Positions 1 through 9,072 are shown, counted from the first letter of the stretch. The stretch: DNA of 64,000 nucleotides from Thermococcus henrietii (GCF_900198835.1 NZ_LT900021.1:310001-374000), one strand, 5' to 3'. Program-made: numbers and translations. Notes: generated by a model from the letters alone, not told the origin.

Positions 1-2
1 AC

Positions 3-1349
3 TCCCCAACCCCCTGGCTGTACTCACTCCCGATTGTTTCCCTGATTCCCCCGTACAGGTGGCTCGATGTCACGAACGTCCTCGTTCCCCTCATAGTAGC
101 CGACGCGCTAAGTGGGCTGGAAGTTAGGAAAGCAACGGCCGCGGGGCTAATCACCCTCGTCGTGTTGCTCGTGCCGTTCACAGGGGAGATTCCTTCTATT
201 GGTAGCATTCCCCAAGACACGCTTCAACTTGCGGGATACCTCGCGGAACAACCTGGGAGTAGTTGGCGCTTTCTTGTGAACAACCCCGGGGCGGTTTACA
301 GCTATCTGCCGGCCCTCTCAGGAAAGGACACGCTCAACGGCTGGTACCATGAGGGCAATCCAGCCGACAGGGAGATAGACAGGCTCTGGTACCTGATTGC
401 AACCAATGGTAACGCGAGCCCCTACCTGAAGGCCTACGACGTGAGGTACCTAATCAACGCTAAGGAGCCGGGCTACGTGAAGGTGGCCACGATTGGGAGG
501 TATGGGGTCTATGAAGCCAACGTCAGCTTCGTCCAGCCGGTGTCAGCCTTGATGGTTGGTCATTTCTACGACCTGCCCCTCGACTACGCTTATACGAAGA
601 GACTCCCCCTCAACATCTCGGGGGTGAACGTTATAATATACTCCGGCAACCCAGACAACGAAACGGCGAAGAGACTCCTCAAATTCCTGAAAGGAGGTGG
701 AACCCTCGTATGGGTTCCAAATAAGACCGGTGTGCTCTTTGGGGTCAACGCATCTGTGAGGACGATAAACTCCTCAGAGTTATCATCGGCAGTTTACAAC
801 GTCTCACGCTTCGCACAGTTCAGGTATGAAAACTCCCCATGGTACGGACCGGTGTTCACGAACGTCACACCGATAGTGAGGATGGGCAACTGGACGCTCA
901 TCGGCGTTAAAAGGGTTGGTAGGGGAACTCTCTACGCCCTCGGCGGCAACTTCCTCTACCACATAGCCTACACGGGCTCGAAGTACGAGCTGGAAATCCT
1001 GAGGGACTTAATCCCCCACGAAAAAATCAAGATAGCGAGACTCACCCGCGGTGAGGGTAGCTACTCCTTCGAGGTCACCACCGAAAGGCCGGCTCTCCTC
1101 CGCGTTTCGGAGGCGTACTTTCCATACTGGAGGGTCTATGTGAACGGACGTGAAGTTAAGGTCACCCGGGATGACAGAACGGGACTGACGTTAATAAACG
1201 TTGGGAAGGGAGCTTCAGAGGTAAGTGCTGTTTTTAAGGACCCTCTTGAGCGACTCCGCTACTATTCAGCACTCGCTTGGGCAATACTGGCTCTCTACGC
1301 TCTGATGAAGTTCGCGCCGATGAGGAGACTTTCGGGCCCTGAGCGATGA
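3..1349 (+). CDS. C-terminal part of a large membrane protein, PTPS_related/YfhO-like (partial)
   Basis: The frame is open from base 3, so the gene begins upstream; the first in-frame ATG at 162 is internal. About 448 residues are visible. Two hydrophobic stretches near the window start are followed by a long, largely extracellular region with many N-x-S/T sites. Near residues 370-420 a module of the kind 'PYWRVYVNGREV' occurs, then one last membrane span (around 1260-1310) and a basic tail. This layout (multi-span N-terminus, beta-rich C-terminal domain, final helix) is typical of the archaeal PTPS_related proteins, thought to be GT-C-like membrane glycosyltransferases. The family assignment rests on the C-terminal module only. 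The enzymatic role is inferred. Confidence 0.6.
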   Translation, partial: SPTPWLYSLPIVSLIPPYRWLDVTNVLVPLIVADALSGLEVRKATAAGLITLVVLLVPFTGEIPSIGSIPQDTLQLAGYLAEQPGSSWRFLVNNPGAVYSYLPALSGKDTLNGWYHEGNPADREIDRLWYLIATNGNASPYLKAYDVRYLINAKEPGYVKVATIGRYGVYEANVSFVQPVSALMVGHFYDLPLDYAYTKRLPLNISGVNVIIYSGNPDNETAKRLLKFLKGGGTLVWVPNKTGVLFGVNASVRTINSSELSSAVYNVSRFAQFRYENSPWYGPVFTNVTPIVRMGNWTLIGVKRVGRGTLYALGGNFLYHIAYTGSKYELEILRDLIPHEKIKIARLTRGEGSYSFEVTTERPALLRVSEAYFPYWRVYVNGREVKVTRDDRTGLTLINVGKGASEVSAVFKDPLERLRYYSALAWAILALYALMKFAPMRRLSGPER

Positions 1350-1477
1350 TGAGGGCCACCCTATCCGAGGCCTGACCTCCTCTCCGCTCTAGAGGGGCGA
1401 GGCTTTCAAAAGAAAAATGTAAGGGCTTGCAAACGGATTTTCTTTTTTATTTTAGCCCCTTCGGTGGTATTTCGAAT

Positions 1478-1488
1478 CGTTTATATAC
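1478..1488 (+). promoter_or_regulatory. TATA box for the DUF257 gene
   Basis: A GTTTATATACC element lies about 45 nt before the ATG at 1532. A start about 25 nt downstream would leave a short leader carrying the GGTGA Shine-Dalgarno sequence at 1522-1526. The preceding T-rich run (about 1438-1454) could end transcription of the upstream gene. Confidence 0.5.
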
Positions 1489-1531
1489 CCCACTAACATA
1501 AAATAACCCAAAGTAACCAAAGGTGACGCCC

Positions 1532-2182
1532 ATGCTGGATGACATCATCTCCGGGCTATGGGAATCCCTCAAGAGGGGAGAGGTCGTCATACTGGAACGC
1601 TCCGACGTCAAGGACCAGTACCGGGGGCTGTATCAGCTCATAACGTGGGGACTCTCCAAGGGCTACTCGATACTCGTTGTTGATGTCGTTGATTCCCTCC
1701 ACCTCCTCAAGGCCAAGGCAAAACTGGCCGGCTTTGACGGGGAGACCTTCGAGAAAGTCAGCGTCATAAAGATAGGAGGAAAAACCAAGGTTGGAAACGT
1801 CGTTGCGTGGATAAGCGACCTAAGCGAGCCCGTAATAGTGGCTGGGAAGTTTAGAGAAGCCTACGAGAAGTTCGTCGAGGAGAATGCACCGGTTCTCACG
1901 ATAGCGCTCGGAGTCGAGAAGCTGTTCGTCGCCTCGGAGGTGCTACCAAAGAACGTTCACCTCGTTCTGAGTCTCGTTTCAAGGTACGTTGGAGATGACA
2001 GGAGACTCGCTGTTCACTTCGTAAAGACGGGCCTCCTCGATGAGAGCAGGCGGTTCCTGCTGAACCTCCTGGAAGACATAGCCACGACAGTAATCAGGGT
2101 TTCCTCAAACGGCAAGATGACCGAGTTTAAAGTTGTGAAGTCAATAAAGAAGGACATGGAAGGGGTTTCCATAAGAATATAA
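1532..2182 (+). CDS. DUF257 family protein (degenerate KaiC-like)
   Basis: 216 residues. The ATG at 1532 is preferred over the GTG at 1523 because GGTGA at 1522-1526 sits at Shine-Dalgarno distance from it. The sequence has the Thermococcales DUF257 look: an N-terminal 'RGEVVILERSD' strand where a KaiC/RecA protein would carry its P-loop, then 'GYSILVVDVVDSL', then 'VSVIKIGGK' near residue 85. No GxxxxGK[TS] motif is present, so ATP binding of the usual kind is unlikely. The gene product at 60424-61062 is a paralogue sharing the VSVIK(I/V)GGK..VGNV block. Transcribed alone; function unknown. Family assignment is from recognition, the KaiC-like fold is inferred. Confidence 0.72.
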   Translation: MLDDIISGLWESLKRGEVVILERSDVKDQYRGLYQLITWGLSKGYSILVVDVVDSLHLLKAKAKLAGFDGETFEKVSVIKIGGKTKVGNVVAWISDLSEPVIVAGKFREAYEKFVEENAPVLTIALGVEKLFVASEVLPKNVHLVLSLVSRYVGDDRRLAVHFVKTGLLDESRRFLLNLLEDIATTVIRVSSNGKMTEFKVVKSIKKDMEGVSIRI

Positions 2183-2185
2183 AAC

Positions 2186-4117
2186 TCAAAGCTCCGAAAA
2201 GCGGAGTCCGAACTTCAGCTCCCCGTCGAGCGGGAACAGGAAGGTGTAGCTGACACCCTGCTGAATGAAGTCCCACCCGCTTTCGCTCTTGCTCAGCGTT
2301 TTTACCGGGAACTTCCATATTCTCGCTTTTCTATCGAGCTCAACGGTGAACCTCCCGACGGCGTATCTGTCGTTCACCTCAATCCTCAAGCCTTCCAGCT
2401 CCCCCGGCGCCTCCATCACGCTGTGGACTGCAACGTTAAGCTCGACCGCGAAGGTCCCCCTTCCCGAGACGGTGTAGTCAACAGTGAAGCCCTTCTCATC
2501 CGGCCTGAAGACCTTGACGACCGAGAAGTCCCCCTCATTCCTCCAGAGCCTCAGCCCGTTTCCATCGAGCGAATACCAGTAGGGCTTTCCAGCGAAGTCA
2601 GTTAAAGGTTCGTAGCGGTTCAGCCTGAAGTCGTCGAGGGTCGTTTCAGGCTTCAGGAACCGGTCCTGGAGGAGCGCCCTCCTGACTGAATCATAGGCGA
2701 CCTCTTTCCTAATCTCCTCCGGAACCTCGCCCGAAAGCTCGTGAATGCTCTCGACACCGTCGCCCTCTTCCTCCGGGACGGCGCTTCCGGTGGAGTGGTA
2801 GTGCTCGTAGCGCCTTGCCAGGACGTCGGCGTAGTTAACTGCCCGTTCTTTCGAGCTCAGCTCGACGAGAGAACCGCCGAGGCCGGGCTTGAAGGAGTAG
2901 TAAAAGTTCTCTCCCTCGATGAAGACCTCCTCGAGGCCGTCGAAGTCAATGTCGCGAACGAACGTTCCAGTGGAAACGTAGCTGTTCGCCCTTATGATGT
3001 TCTCCCAGATGGCCCTGCGGAGGTGCGGGAGGTAGATTCCGCCGAAGACGCCGTGCCAGTAGGCGTCGTTGCACTGGGCCTTCAGAAGGAACCGCCTCGC
3101 CTCAGGGTTGTTCCTCACGAGTTTACTGACCATCAGCATCCTCTTGTGGGTGTAGTTGCCCTCGGGGTACTTGAAGAAGAAGTTCTTCCAGATTCCGCCC
3201 CTTACGAAGACGCGGTAGCGGTCAAAAATCCCCTCGGCCTTCAGCAGGTTCACGAACTCGACGAAGAGCCTCGCCTGCTCCGCCGGTAGGGACCACTCGC
3301 TCATCTCGAAGTAGGAAGCTATCGGCAGGTAGACGAGGCCCCTCGGCCTGAATTGCCTCAGGTACTCGGAGTAGAGGAGAACCTCTATCCTCTCGTCGCT
3401 CGAAATCCTGTCAAAGAACTCCCTGAGCCAGCCCTTCTCGTGAACCCACTCGTAGGTTCCGGGCCAGACGCCGAACTTCTCGCCGTCGTCGTGGAAGACC
3501 GCTACCTTGCTCTCGTCGCCGTCGTCGAGGGAGTGGAGGTAGTCAATCGTCTTCTCCACCGGGCGGAAGGGGATGAGGTACCTGAGCTTCTCGTCAATCG
3601 GGAAGACCACCACAGTTTCACCGCCGTCCTCCGTGTAGTAGGGCCAGTAGAGGCTTTCCTTCGGCAGGCCGGCGCTCATGAAGTGGTAGTCGTCAACGAC
3701 AACGTATTCTATCCCCGCCTTCCGCAAGGTTTTCACGAGTTCGGGCTCCCAGACCCTCTCGGTCAGCCAGAGCCCCCTGGCATCGTAGCCGAGCTTTCCG
3801 GCGAATTCCTTGAGGAGGTTAATCTGCTCGACCCGGTCTTCCTCTGGAATTGATGCCAGAACCGGCTCGTAGAAGCCGGCAACGATAATCTCGACCTGAC
3901 CCCTCCTCACGAGGCTTTTAAGAAGGTCGAGGTGCTCCGGTCTGTTGCCGGCTATCCACTCCAGGAGTGGGCCGGAGTAGTGGACGGCAACCTTCATGTT
4001 TGGATACTCTTCGAGCGTCTCAAGGAACGGTTTGTAGGCCCTCTCGTAGGCGCTCTCGAAAACCCAGCCGAAGTTGCCGAGGGGCTGGTGGTTGTGGATT
4101 CCGAATATCAGCTTCAT
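2186..4117 (-). CDS. 4-alpha-glucanotransferase, GH57
   Basis: 643 residues, close to the 659 of the Thermococcus litoralis enzyme, with which it aligns along its N-terminal half. It moves 1,4-alpha-glucan segments between maltodextrins in the cytoplasm and feeds the archaeal maltodextrin pathway. Seen: N-terminal 'FGIHNHQPLGNF', the nucleophile in 'LTERVWEPE' (Glu120) and the acid/base in 'VAVFHDDGEKFG' (Asp211), followed by the beta-sandwich C-terminal domain of the family. The ATG at 4117 is chosen over the one at 4132 because GGTGGGAG (4121-4128) is its Shine-Dalgarno sequence and the family begins just before FGIHNHQ. The upstream operator matches the TrmBL1 site, so repression without maltodextrins is expected. 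The stop lies 3 nt from that of the convergent DUF257 gene. Confidence 0.93.
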   Translation of the reverse strand: MKLIFGIHNHQPLGNFGWVFESAYERAYKPFLETLEEYPNMKVAVHYSGPLLEWIAGNRPEHLDLLKSLVRRGQVEIIVAGFYEPVLASIPEEDRVEQINLLKEFAGKLGYDARGLWLTERVWEPELVKTLRKAGIEYVVVDDYHFMSAGLPKESLYWPYYTEDGGETVVVFPIDEKLRYLIPFRPVEKTIDYLHSLDDGDESKVAVFHDDGEKFGVWPGTYEWVHEKGWLREFFDRISSDERIEVLLYSEYLRQFRPRGLVYLPIASYFEMSEWSLPAEQARLFVEFVNLLKAEGIFDRYRVFVRGGIWKNFFFKYPEGNYTHKRMLMVSKLVRNNPEARRFLLKAQCNDAYWHGVFGGIYLPHLRRAIWENIIRANSYVSTGTFVRDIDFDGLEEVFIEGENFYYSFKPGLGGSLVELSSKERAVNYADVLARRYEHYHSTGSAVPEEEGDGVESIHELSGEVPEEIRKEVAYDSVRRALLQDRFLKPETTLDDFRLNRYEPLTDFAGKPYWYSLDGNGLRLWRNEGDFSVVKVFRPDEKGFTVDYTVSGRGTFAVELNVAVHSVMEAPGELEGLRIEVNDRYAVGRFTVELDRKARIWKFPVKTLSKSESGWDFIQQGVSYTFLFPLDGELKFGLRFSEL

Positions 4118-4134
4118 GCTCCCACCACACATAA

Positions 4135-4151
4135 TATCACTTTAAGTGATA
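4135..4151 (-). promoter_or_regulatory. Thermococcales glycolytic motif (TGM), TrmBL1 operator
   Basis: TATCAC-TTTAA-GTGATA is an exact match to the TATCAC-N5-GTGATA consensus of TrmBL1, within a 19-bp inverted repeat (4134-4152). Read on the minus strand it overlaps a TTATAT TATA-like element (about 4149-4155). A start near 4126 would leave a leader of about 9 nt. A TGM at or downstream of the TATA box is the repressing arrangement known for maltodextrin uptake and glycolytic genes. Confidence 0.85.
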
Positions 4152-4165
4152 TAATCCTTTCCCCG

Positions 4166-4789
4166 TCAAAGGAACGAGGCAACGTAGAGCGCGAGCGCAA
4201 CGGCGAGCTGGTTGGAGAAGTTGTCGTCCGGTGGGAGATTGTAGAACTCCGCTATCATCCCTGCGAGAGAACCCACGAAGGCCGGAACCGGACCCACGAG
4301 GGGAGTCAGTAGCACCATTCCGGTAATGAAGTAGGCGAGGCTACCCTCCAAGCTCTTGCCGTTGGAGAAGCGGTGTTTGCCAAAGGTCTTCCCGATTATC
4401 GCTGCGAGCGCGTCGCCGAGGGTGGCGAGCCCTATCGCACCTATGGCTATCCTCTTGGGGAAGAAGTAAACGACGATGAAGGAAGCCGCCGCGAAGTAGA
4501 TGTGTGCCGCGACACGGTTCCTCTCGTGGGAGCGGGTGATGTCGTCTATGTGGTTTTCAATCTGCTCTATCCTGCTCATGACCTCTGGGGGAGCATAGAC
4601 ACCGAGACGCCGCTTTATGGAGTCGCGCCACTCCTCAATTACTCGGAAGGGTTCGAGAACGACGAACGTGAGGAACGATACGCCGATGAAGGATATAGTG
4701 AAGTCCCTGCCCAGGAGGAGGTAGAAGGCCGGGATTAGAAGTCCAGTGAGGTGAAGGGCCTTACGCTTGAGCTCTCGCTTGATGCTCAC
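4166..4789 (-). CDS. Dolichol/polyprenol kinase-like membrane protein (DGK1/SEC59 type)
   Basis: 207 residues with about six hydrophobic segments. It carries the signature of CTP-dependent lipid kinases and CDP-diglyceride-type enzymes: 'LGDALAAIIGKTFGKH' followed by 'SNGKSLEGSLAYF' around residues 125-155. Such proteins phosphorylate dolichol or other isoprenoid alcohols in the membrane, so a role in the lipid carrier of protein glycosylation is likely but not shown. Start is GTG at 4789, preceded by GGTGAT. The gene overlaps the upstream HAD gene by 29 bases, so the two are co-transcribed. Substrate unknown. Confidence 0.75.
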   Translation of the reverse strand: MSIKRELKRKALHLTGLLIPAFYLLLGRDFTISFIGVSFLTFVVLEPFRVIEEWRDSIKRRLGVYAPPEVMSRIEQIENHIDDITRSHERNRVAAHIYFAAASFIVVYFFPKRIAIGAIGLATLGDALAAIIGKTFGKHRFSNGKSLEGSLAYFITGMVLLTPLVGPVPAFVGSLAGMIAEFYNLPPDDNFSNQLAVALALYVASFL

Positions 4790-5456
4790 GTTTAATCACC
4801 TCCAGGGCTTCAAGAAGGTTCCTCACAATGTAGTCGGCGTTCCTGACCCTCTTCCCGCTGAAGTAACCCCGCCTCACGAGTATACCCACCGCTCCTATGG
4901 CCCGTGCACCCGCCATATCGGTCTCGTCGCGGTCGCCAACGACGTATACCTCTTTGTCCGGAAACCTTTCTAGGGCGAGGCGGAAGTTGTGGCTCTCGAA
5001 CTTGCTGTGGCCGGTTTCACCGCTTATGATTACGTCGTCAAAGTAATCCATTATCCCCAGGACCTCAAGCTTCTTCCTCTGCCAGTTTGTTGAGGAATCG
5101 GTTATAAGGACAACCCTCGCACCGAGCTCCTTAATGCCCTCCAAGAAGGGAACGGCATCATCGTAGAGCCTTAGATGCCTGAAAAAATGATTTTCAACGA
5201 AGGTGGACAGCTCAACAAGCTCCCTCTCCGTGATTTCAGGGTATATCCTCCCAAAGAGCTCCTCAACGAGCTCGTGAAGGTCAAGGGTATGGAGTCTTTC
5301 AGAGTCCTCCAGACCCCGGTACTTAGCTACCAAGAGGTAAAGGAGGGCCCTGAACTTGCCCCGACGAACGAGAAAAGGAACCGCTCGGAGTATTGTCCTT
5401 TTTCCAGCTTCCCACGTGTTGCAAAGGGTATCGTCAAGGTCCACGAGCACGAGCAT
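4761..5456 (-). CDS. HAD-superfamily hydrolase
   Basis: 231 residues. All HAD motifs are visible: 'LVDLDDTL' at residues 4-11 (nucleophile and general acid Asp), 'VLITDSS' near 115-121, a Lys in the following helix, and 'VVGDRDETDMAGA' near 170-182. The helical cap between motifs I and II makes it a class I phosphatase-type enzyme. The substrate cannot be read from the sequence. The ATG at 5456 has no Shine-Dalgarno sequence, and a GTTTAAAG TATA-like box near 5480 suggests a leaderless transcript. First gene of a pair with the lipid kinase-like gene. Confidence 0.8.
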   Translation of the reverse strand: MLVLVDLDDTLCNTWEAGKRTILRAVPFLVRRGKFRALLYLLVAKYRGLEDSERLHTLDLHELVEELFGRIYPEITERELVELSTFVENHFFRHLRLYDDAVPFLEGIKELGARVVLITDSSTNWQRKKLEVLGIMDYFDDVIISGETGHSKFESHNFRLALERFPDKEVYVVGDRDETDMAGARAIGAVGILVRRGYFSGKRVRNADYIVRNLLEALEVIKREHQARAQA

Positions 5457-5530
5457 GTTAAAAGTTGGGTTTTGCGCTTTAAACCCTTCCGGTGGGAAAG
5501 TTTAAAAAAAGAAGGATTAACTTCACGGCG

Positions 5531-5779
5531 ATGAAGGGAGAGGTATTGATAGGGGCCGGCATCGTGCTGATACTCATAGGCTTTCTGTTGGTCTTCGTGG
5601 GAACTCTCGTCTCGGCGTTTGGGAGTGGGGGAGACGTTGAGGGAGGAGGAGTGATAATGATTGGCCCCATCCCGATAGTCTTCGGCACGAACAGAAACGC
5701 GGTAACGGTGGCCTCAATAATCGCGCTCGTTCTCATGCTCCTCTGGATAGTCGGTGTTCTCCTCGTCAGGAGGGGATGA
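5531..5779 (+). CDS. Small two-span membrane protein, TIGR00304/DUF131 family
   Basis: 82 residues. An N-terminal helix (residues 4-28), a Gly-rich turn, the segment 'IMIGPIPIVFGTN' (residues 40-53) and a C-terminal helix ending in basic residues match the small archaeal TIGR00304 family, whose function is unknown. The ATG at 5531 is about 25-30 nt after GTTTAAAA (5500-5507), so the transcript is probably leaderless; the longer frame to 5492 would start upstream of the TATA box. The antiporter gene follows one base after the stop. Confidence 0.7.
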   Translation: MKGEVLIGAGIVLILIGFLLVFVGTLVSAFGSGGDVEGGGVIMIGPIPIVFGTNRNAVTVASIIALVLMLLWIVGVLLVRRG

Positions 5780-5780
5780 A

Positions 5781-6953
5781 GTGTACCTCGGCTACCTCGC
5801 CCTTCTCCTGGTCGTTGCCAAGAGCCTCGAGTGGGCGTTTGAGAGAATTGAAATACACCCCATAATAGCCCACGTCGTCACGGGCATAGTCTTGGGTCCG
5901 TTCATCCTCGGAATCGTTCAACCGGGAGAGGAGCTCAAAGTTTTAGCGGAGTTCGGGCTCATAATGATGATGCTCTACATGGGTCTAACCAGCAACTTCT
6001 CGGCGATAGCCCAGAACACAGGGAAGGCCGTGCTCGTGGCGTCCCTCGGCGTTGCGTTTTCGTTCCTCTTCGGGTTCATGACGGTCTATTCGTTTGGAAA
6101 GGGAACTGCCGCGGCAATCTTCATAGGCGCTGTTCTTGGAAACACGGCCATAGAGGTTACAAGTGGCGTCCTTGTCAGAGAGCGGGTGAAGCGGGAAGTT
6201 TCCTCGATTCTAATGGGTGCGGCCTTCGTTGACGACATAATAGCGGTTTACCTCATAGGAATAATCACCGGAATGACCAAGGGAAGCCTCAGCGCGCCCT
6301 TCCTCGGCGTTTTAACCGTCAAGATATTCGCCTTCATAGTCTCAGCCCTGCTCGTTTCTGAACTGGTCTTTAAGAGGTCCAAGTGGTTCTACTCCATAGT
6401 CAAAAACCTCAACGTTTTTTTCACATTCACCCTCATCCTCACGTTCACTCTGGCCATAATAGCGGAATGGGTTGGCTTAAACCAGATAATCGGGGCCTAC
6501 CTGGCGGGACTCACCATAAGCAGGCTCCGCGAGAGGAAGGACCCGCTCGTCGTCACGAGGATTAAGCTCAACGAGCTTATTGAGGACCTTCAGGTCGTCC
6601 TCACTGAGTTCTTCATACCCCTGTTCTTCATCTACGTTGGCCTCGTCTTCAACCCGCCGGTAAATGCCCTCAGCCCCGCCCTCATAGGCCTCCTCTACGT
6701 CTCGGCTGTTCTCGGAAAGCTTATCGGGTGCGGTCTCGGCGCAAAGCTCTCGGGCCTCGATTGGAACGATTCCATCACCGTCGGCATAGGAATGGGCGGA
6801 AGGGGAAGCCTTGAGCTCGCGATACTCACTTTCGGCCTCAACGCGGGCATAATCGACCAAGCCCTCTTCGCAAGCGTCGTAACGGTCTCGATGCTGACGG
6901 CGCTGACGACACCAATATTCTTTAAGAAGTATATCGAAAAGGTAAAAGCTTAA
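5781..6953 (+). CDS. Cation:proton antiporter, CPA2 (KefB/NapA-type)
   Basis: 390 residues with about 12 membrane segments. The CPA2 core is visible: the unwound helix region near 'LYMGLTSNF', and the double-acid transport motif in 'AAFVDDIIAVYLIG' near residue 155, then 'IIGAYLAGLTIS' and a Gly-rich C-terminal repeat ('GIGMGGRGSLELAILTFG'). It exchanges Na+ or K+ for protons at the cell membrane. There is no cytoplasmic TrkA-N domain. The GTG at 5781 is preferred: it follows the previous stop directly and has GGGGATGA at Shine-Dalgarno distance. The protein at 57783-58928 is of the same family. Ion specificity unknown. Confidence 0.85.
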   Translation: MYLGYLALLLVVAKSLEWAFERIEIHPIIAHVVTGIVLGPFILGIVQPGEELKVLAEFGLIMMMLYMGLTSNFSAIAQNTGKAVLVASLGVAFSFLFGFMTVYSFGKGTAAAIFIGAVLGNTAIEVTSGVLVRERVKREVSSILMGAAFVDDIIAVYLIGIITGMTKGSLSAPFLGVLTVKIFAFIVSALLVSELVFKRSKWFYSIVKNLNVFFTFTLILTFTLAIIAEWVGLNQIIGAYLAGLTISRLRERKDPLVVTRIKLNELIEDLQVVLTEFFIPLFFIYVGLVFNPPVNALSPALIGLLYVSAVLGKLIGCGLGAKLSGLDWNDSITVGIGMGGRGSLELAILTFGLNAGIIDQALFASVVTVSMLTALTTPIFFKKYIEKVKA

Positions 6954-6986
6954 ATTCAACGAACCCTACCGCCCCCAGGTGAGAGC

Positions 6987-8141
6987 ATGTTTCCAGAGAG
7001 GGGAGCGGACGAGGATGAAGTGCTCGACGAGCTACGGCTGAAGACTGCCGAAGACCTGACCTTCGACTCCGGGAAGATTCTCGGCTCGATGTGCACGTAT
7101 CCACATCCCTTCGCGGTTAGAATCATCACGGAGTTCATAGACAGGAACCTCGGCGACCCCGGCCTGCACACGGGGAGCCGTAAAGTCGAGGAAGAGGCCG
7201 TCGAGATGCTCTCAAACCTACTCGGCCTCGAAAGGGGCTACGGACACATAGTTTCCGGCGGAACAGAGGCCAACATCCTGGCTGTGAGGGCCTTCCGCAA
7301 CCTAGCGGAGGTGGAAAAGCCGGAGCTGATTCTTCCGAAAAGCGCCCACTTCTCCTTCATCAAGGCCGGCGAGATGCTCGGAGTTAAACTCGTCTGGGCG
7401 GAGCTGAACGATGATTACACCGTCAACGTGAGGGACGTAGAGGAGAAGATTACGGACAACACGATTGGAATCGTCGGAATAGCGGGAACGACGGGCCTCG
7501 GGGTGGTTGACGACATACCCGCTTTGAGCGATTTGGCCCTCGACTACGGGCTTCCACTCCACGTCGATGCGGCGTTTGGCGGTTTCGTCATTCCCTTCGC
7601 GAAGGCCCTCGGCTACGATATCCCGGACTTTGACTTCCGGCTTAAAGGCGTGAAGAGCGTAACCATAGACCCCCACAAGATGGGCATGGTGCCGATTCCA
7701 GCGGGCGGGATAATCTTCCGCGAGAAGAAGTATATAGACACGATAAGCGTTTTGGCCCCTTACTTAGCAGGAGGAAGGATATGGCAGGCCACTATAACGG
7801 GAACGAGGCCCGGGGCAAACGCATTAGCGGTCTGGGCGATGATTAAGCACCTCGGCTTCGAGGGCTACAAGGAAATCGTGAGGAAGGCCATGGAGCTGAG
7901 CCGGTGGTTCGCGGGGGAGCTGAAGAAGATTCCGGGCGTTTACCTCATCCGCGAGCCGGTTCTCAACATCGTCTCCTTCGGCACTGAGAACCTTGAGTGG
8001 GTCGAGGAGGAGCTGAAGAGGAGGGGCTGGGGAATCAGCGCGCACAGGGGCTACATCAGAATTGTCCTGATGCCCCACGTGAGGCGGGAGCATCTGGAGG
8101 AGTTTTTGAGGGATTTGGGGGAGGTTGTAAGGGGTAAATGA
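6987..8141 (+). CDS. mfnA: L-aspartate/L-tyrosine decarboxylase MfnA (PLP)
   Basis: 384 residues, a fold-type I PLP decarboxylase. Seen: 'SGGTEANILAVRA' at 90-102, 'HVDAAFGGF' at 192-200 (Asp194 for the PLP nitrogen), and the PLP lysine in 'TIDPHKMG' (Lys231). The family includes tyrosine decarboxylase of methanogens and, in Thermococcus kodakarensis, an aspartate 1-decarboxylase that makes beta-alanine for coenzyme A. Since Thermococcales do not make methanofuran, the aspartate role is the more likely one here. ATG preceded by AGGTGAGAGC. A TATA-like AAGCTTAAATTC lies at the end of the antiporter gene. Confidence 0.88.
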   Translation: MFPERGADEDEVLDELRLKTAEDLTFDSGKILGSMCTYPHPFAVRIITEFIDRNLGDPGLHTGSRKVEEEAVEMLSNLLGLERGYGHIVSGGTEANILAVRAFRNLAEVEKPELILPKSAHFSFIKAGEMLGVKLVWAELNDDYTVNVRDVEEKITDNTIGIVGIAGTTGLGVVDDIPALSDLALDYGLPLHVDAAFGGFVIPFAKALGYDIPDFDFRLKGVKSVTIDPHKMGMVPIPAGGIIFREKKYIDTISVLAPYLAGGRIWQATITGTRPGANALAVWAMIKHLGFEGYKEIVRKAMELSRWFAGELKKIPGVYLIREPVLNIVSFGTENLEWVEEELKRRGWGISAHRGYIRIVLMPHVRREHLEEFLRDLGEVVRGK

Positions 8142-8151
8142 AAAAGCCACT

Positions 8152-9072
8152 TCACAGCCTCTCAGCGGAATACCGATACAGAGGGTCGGATATACGGTAC
8201 ACTCCAACCTCGTCCTTTGATACAATAAAAAGCTCGTTCATTAAGGCATCCAAAAGTCTGCTCAGGGTCTCCTTCGACATCGCTGTTTTTCTAAGCAACT
8301 CTCCCCAAGTTGCACCGTAGGAGAGCATTTTAAGGGCAGTGCGAGCTTTTGGGGTTCTGCCCGCAATGAAGTTCTCAAGCTCCCTGCGGGCGTCCTTTAT
8401 CCCCATAGAGAAGACTGAGCCGAGGGCTTCTTCATGCAAATCCCCCAAGCACCTCCTGAGTCCATAAAGGTTCAGCCAGCCGGGAAGGGTTCCGAGTTTC
8501 CAGAGAACCATTCCGAGCTCGTTATTCGTGTACCCCACCCCGCATTCCGTCAAACCCTTTCTCAGAAAGTCCAGCGCCGTAAACTCGGGCCACGGGGAAA
8601 CAGTAATCTGAATTGGAGGTCGCCCATAGGGTTCATCGCGGGGCGAGGTTTCAAAGAGCTTCCTGAGAACGCCAGCGTACGAACCCGTGAAAACCACGAG
8701 CAGGGTGTCGTTTTCATTAAAGGCCGTTGCAAGGGCACGCATAAACGGCACAACTCCCTGCACGATGTTCTGGATTCCATCGAGTATCAGGATAGTTCTA
8801 TCAAGTTCAAAGAGTGCATCTTCAAGGGCGCGGGAAGCTGAAGCGTGCTGTCTCAGTCGTATCGAGCCGGAAAGACCACCAGCTCCCAGGCTAACACCCG
8901 AGAGATACTTGGCAACCCTGTTGATAATGGATTCAGGCAGGCGAGAGAGTATCCTTTCCGTAGCCTGACGAGAGGTTGTTGAATTTCTCAAATCGACGAA
9001 CACAACGTTGTATCCGTTGTTCTTCGAAAACATGTGAGAACTCGCAATTGCGAGACTCGTTTTCCCTGCCAA
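8152..9072 (-). pseudogene. Archaeal AAA-type ATPase lacking its N-terminus
   Basis: The frame holds 306 residues of the archaeal ATPase family (AAA domain plus C-terminal winged helix) but begins exactly inside Walker A, at 'AGKTSLA'; the usual hhGxRRxGKT lead-in is replaced by basic residues. Walker B is 'RTILILDGIQN' near residue 93, sensor 1 is 'LLVVFTGSYAG', and a winged helix lies near 245-300. Upstream on the same strand, in another frame, a GTG at 9128 would encode a start resembling the family ('VKFFD') and then meets TAG. A deletion of roughly 30 codons with loss of frame is the simplest reading, so I call it a pseudogene. If expressed from the TTG at 9072 it could not bind ATP normally. 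Confidence 0.6.
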
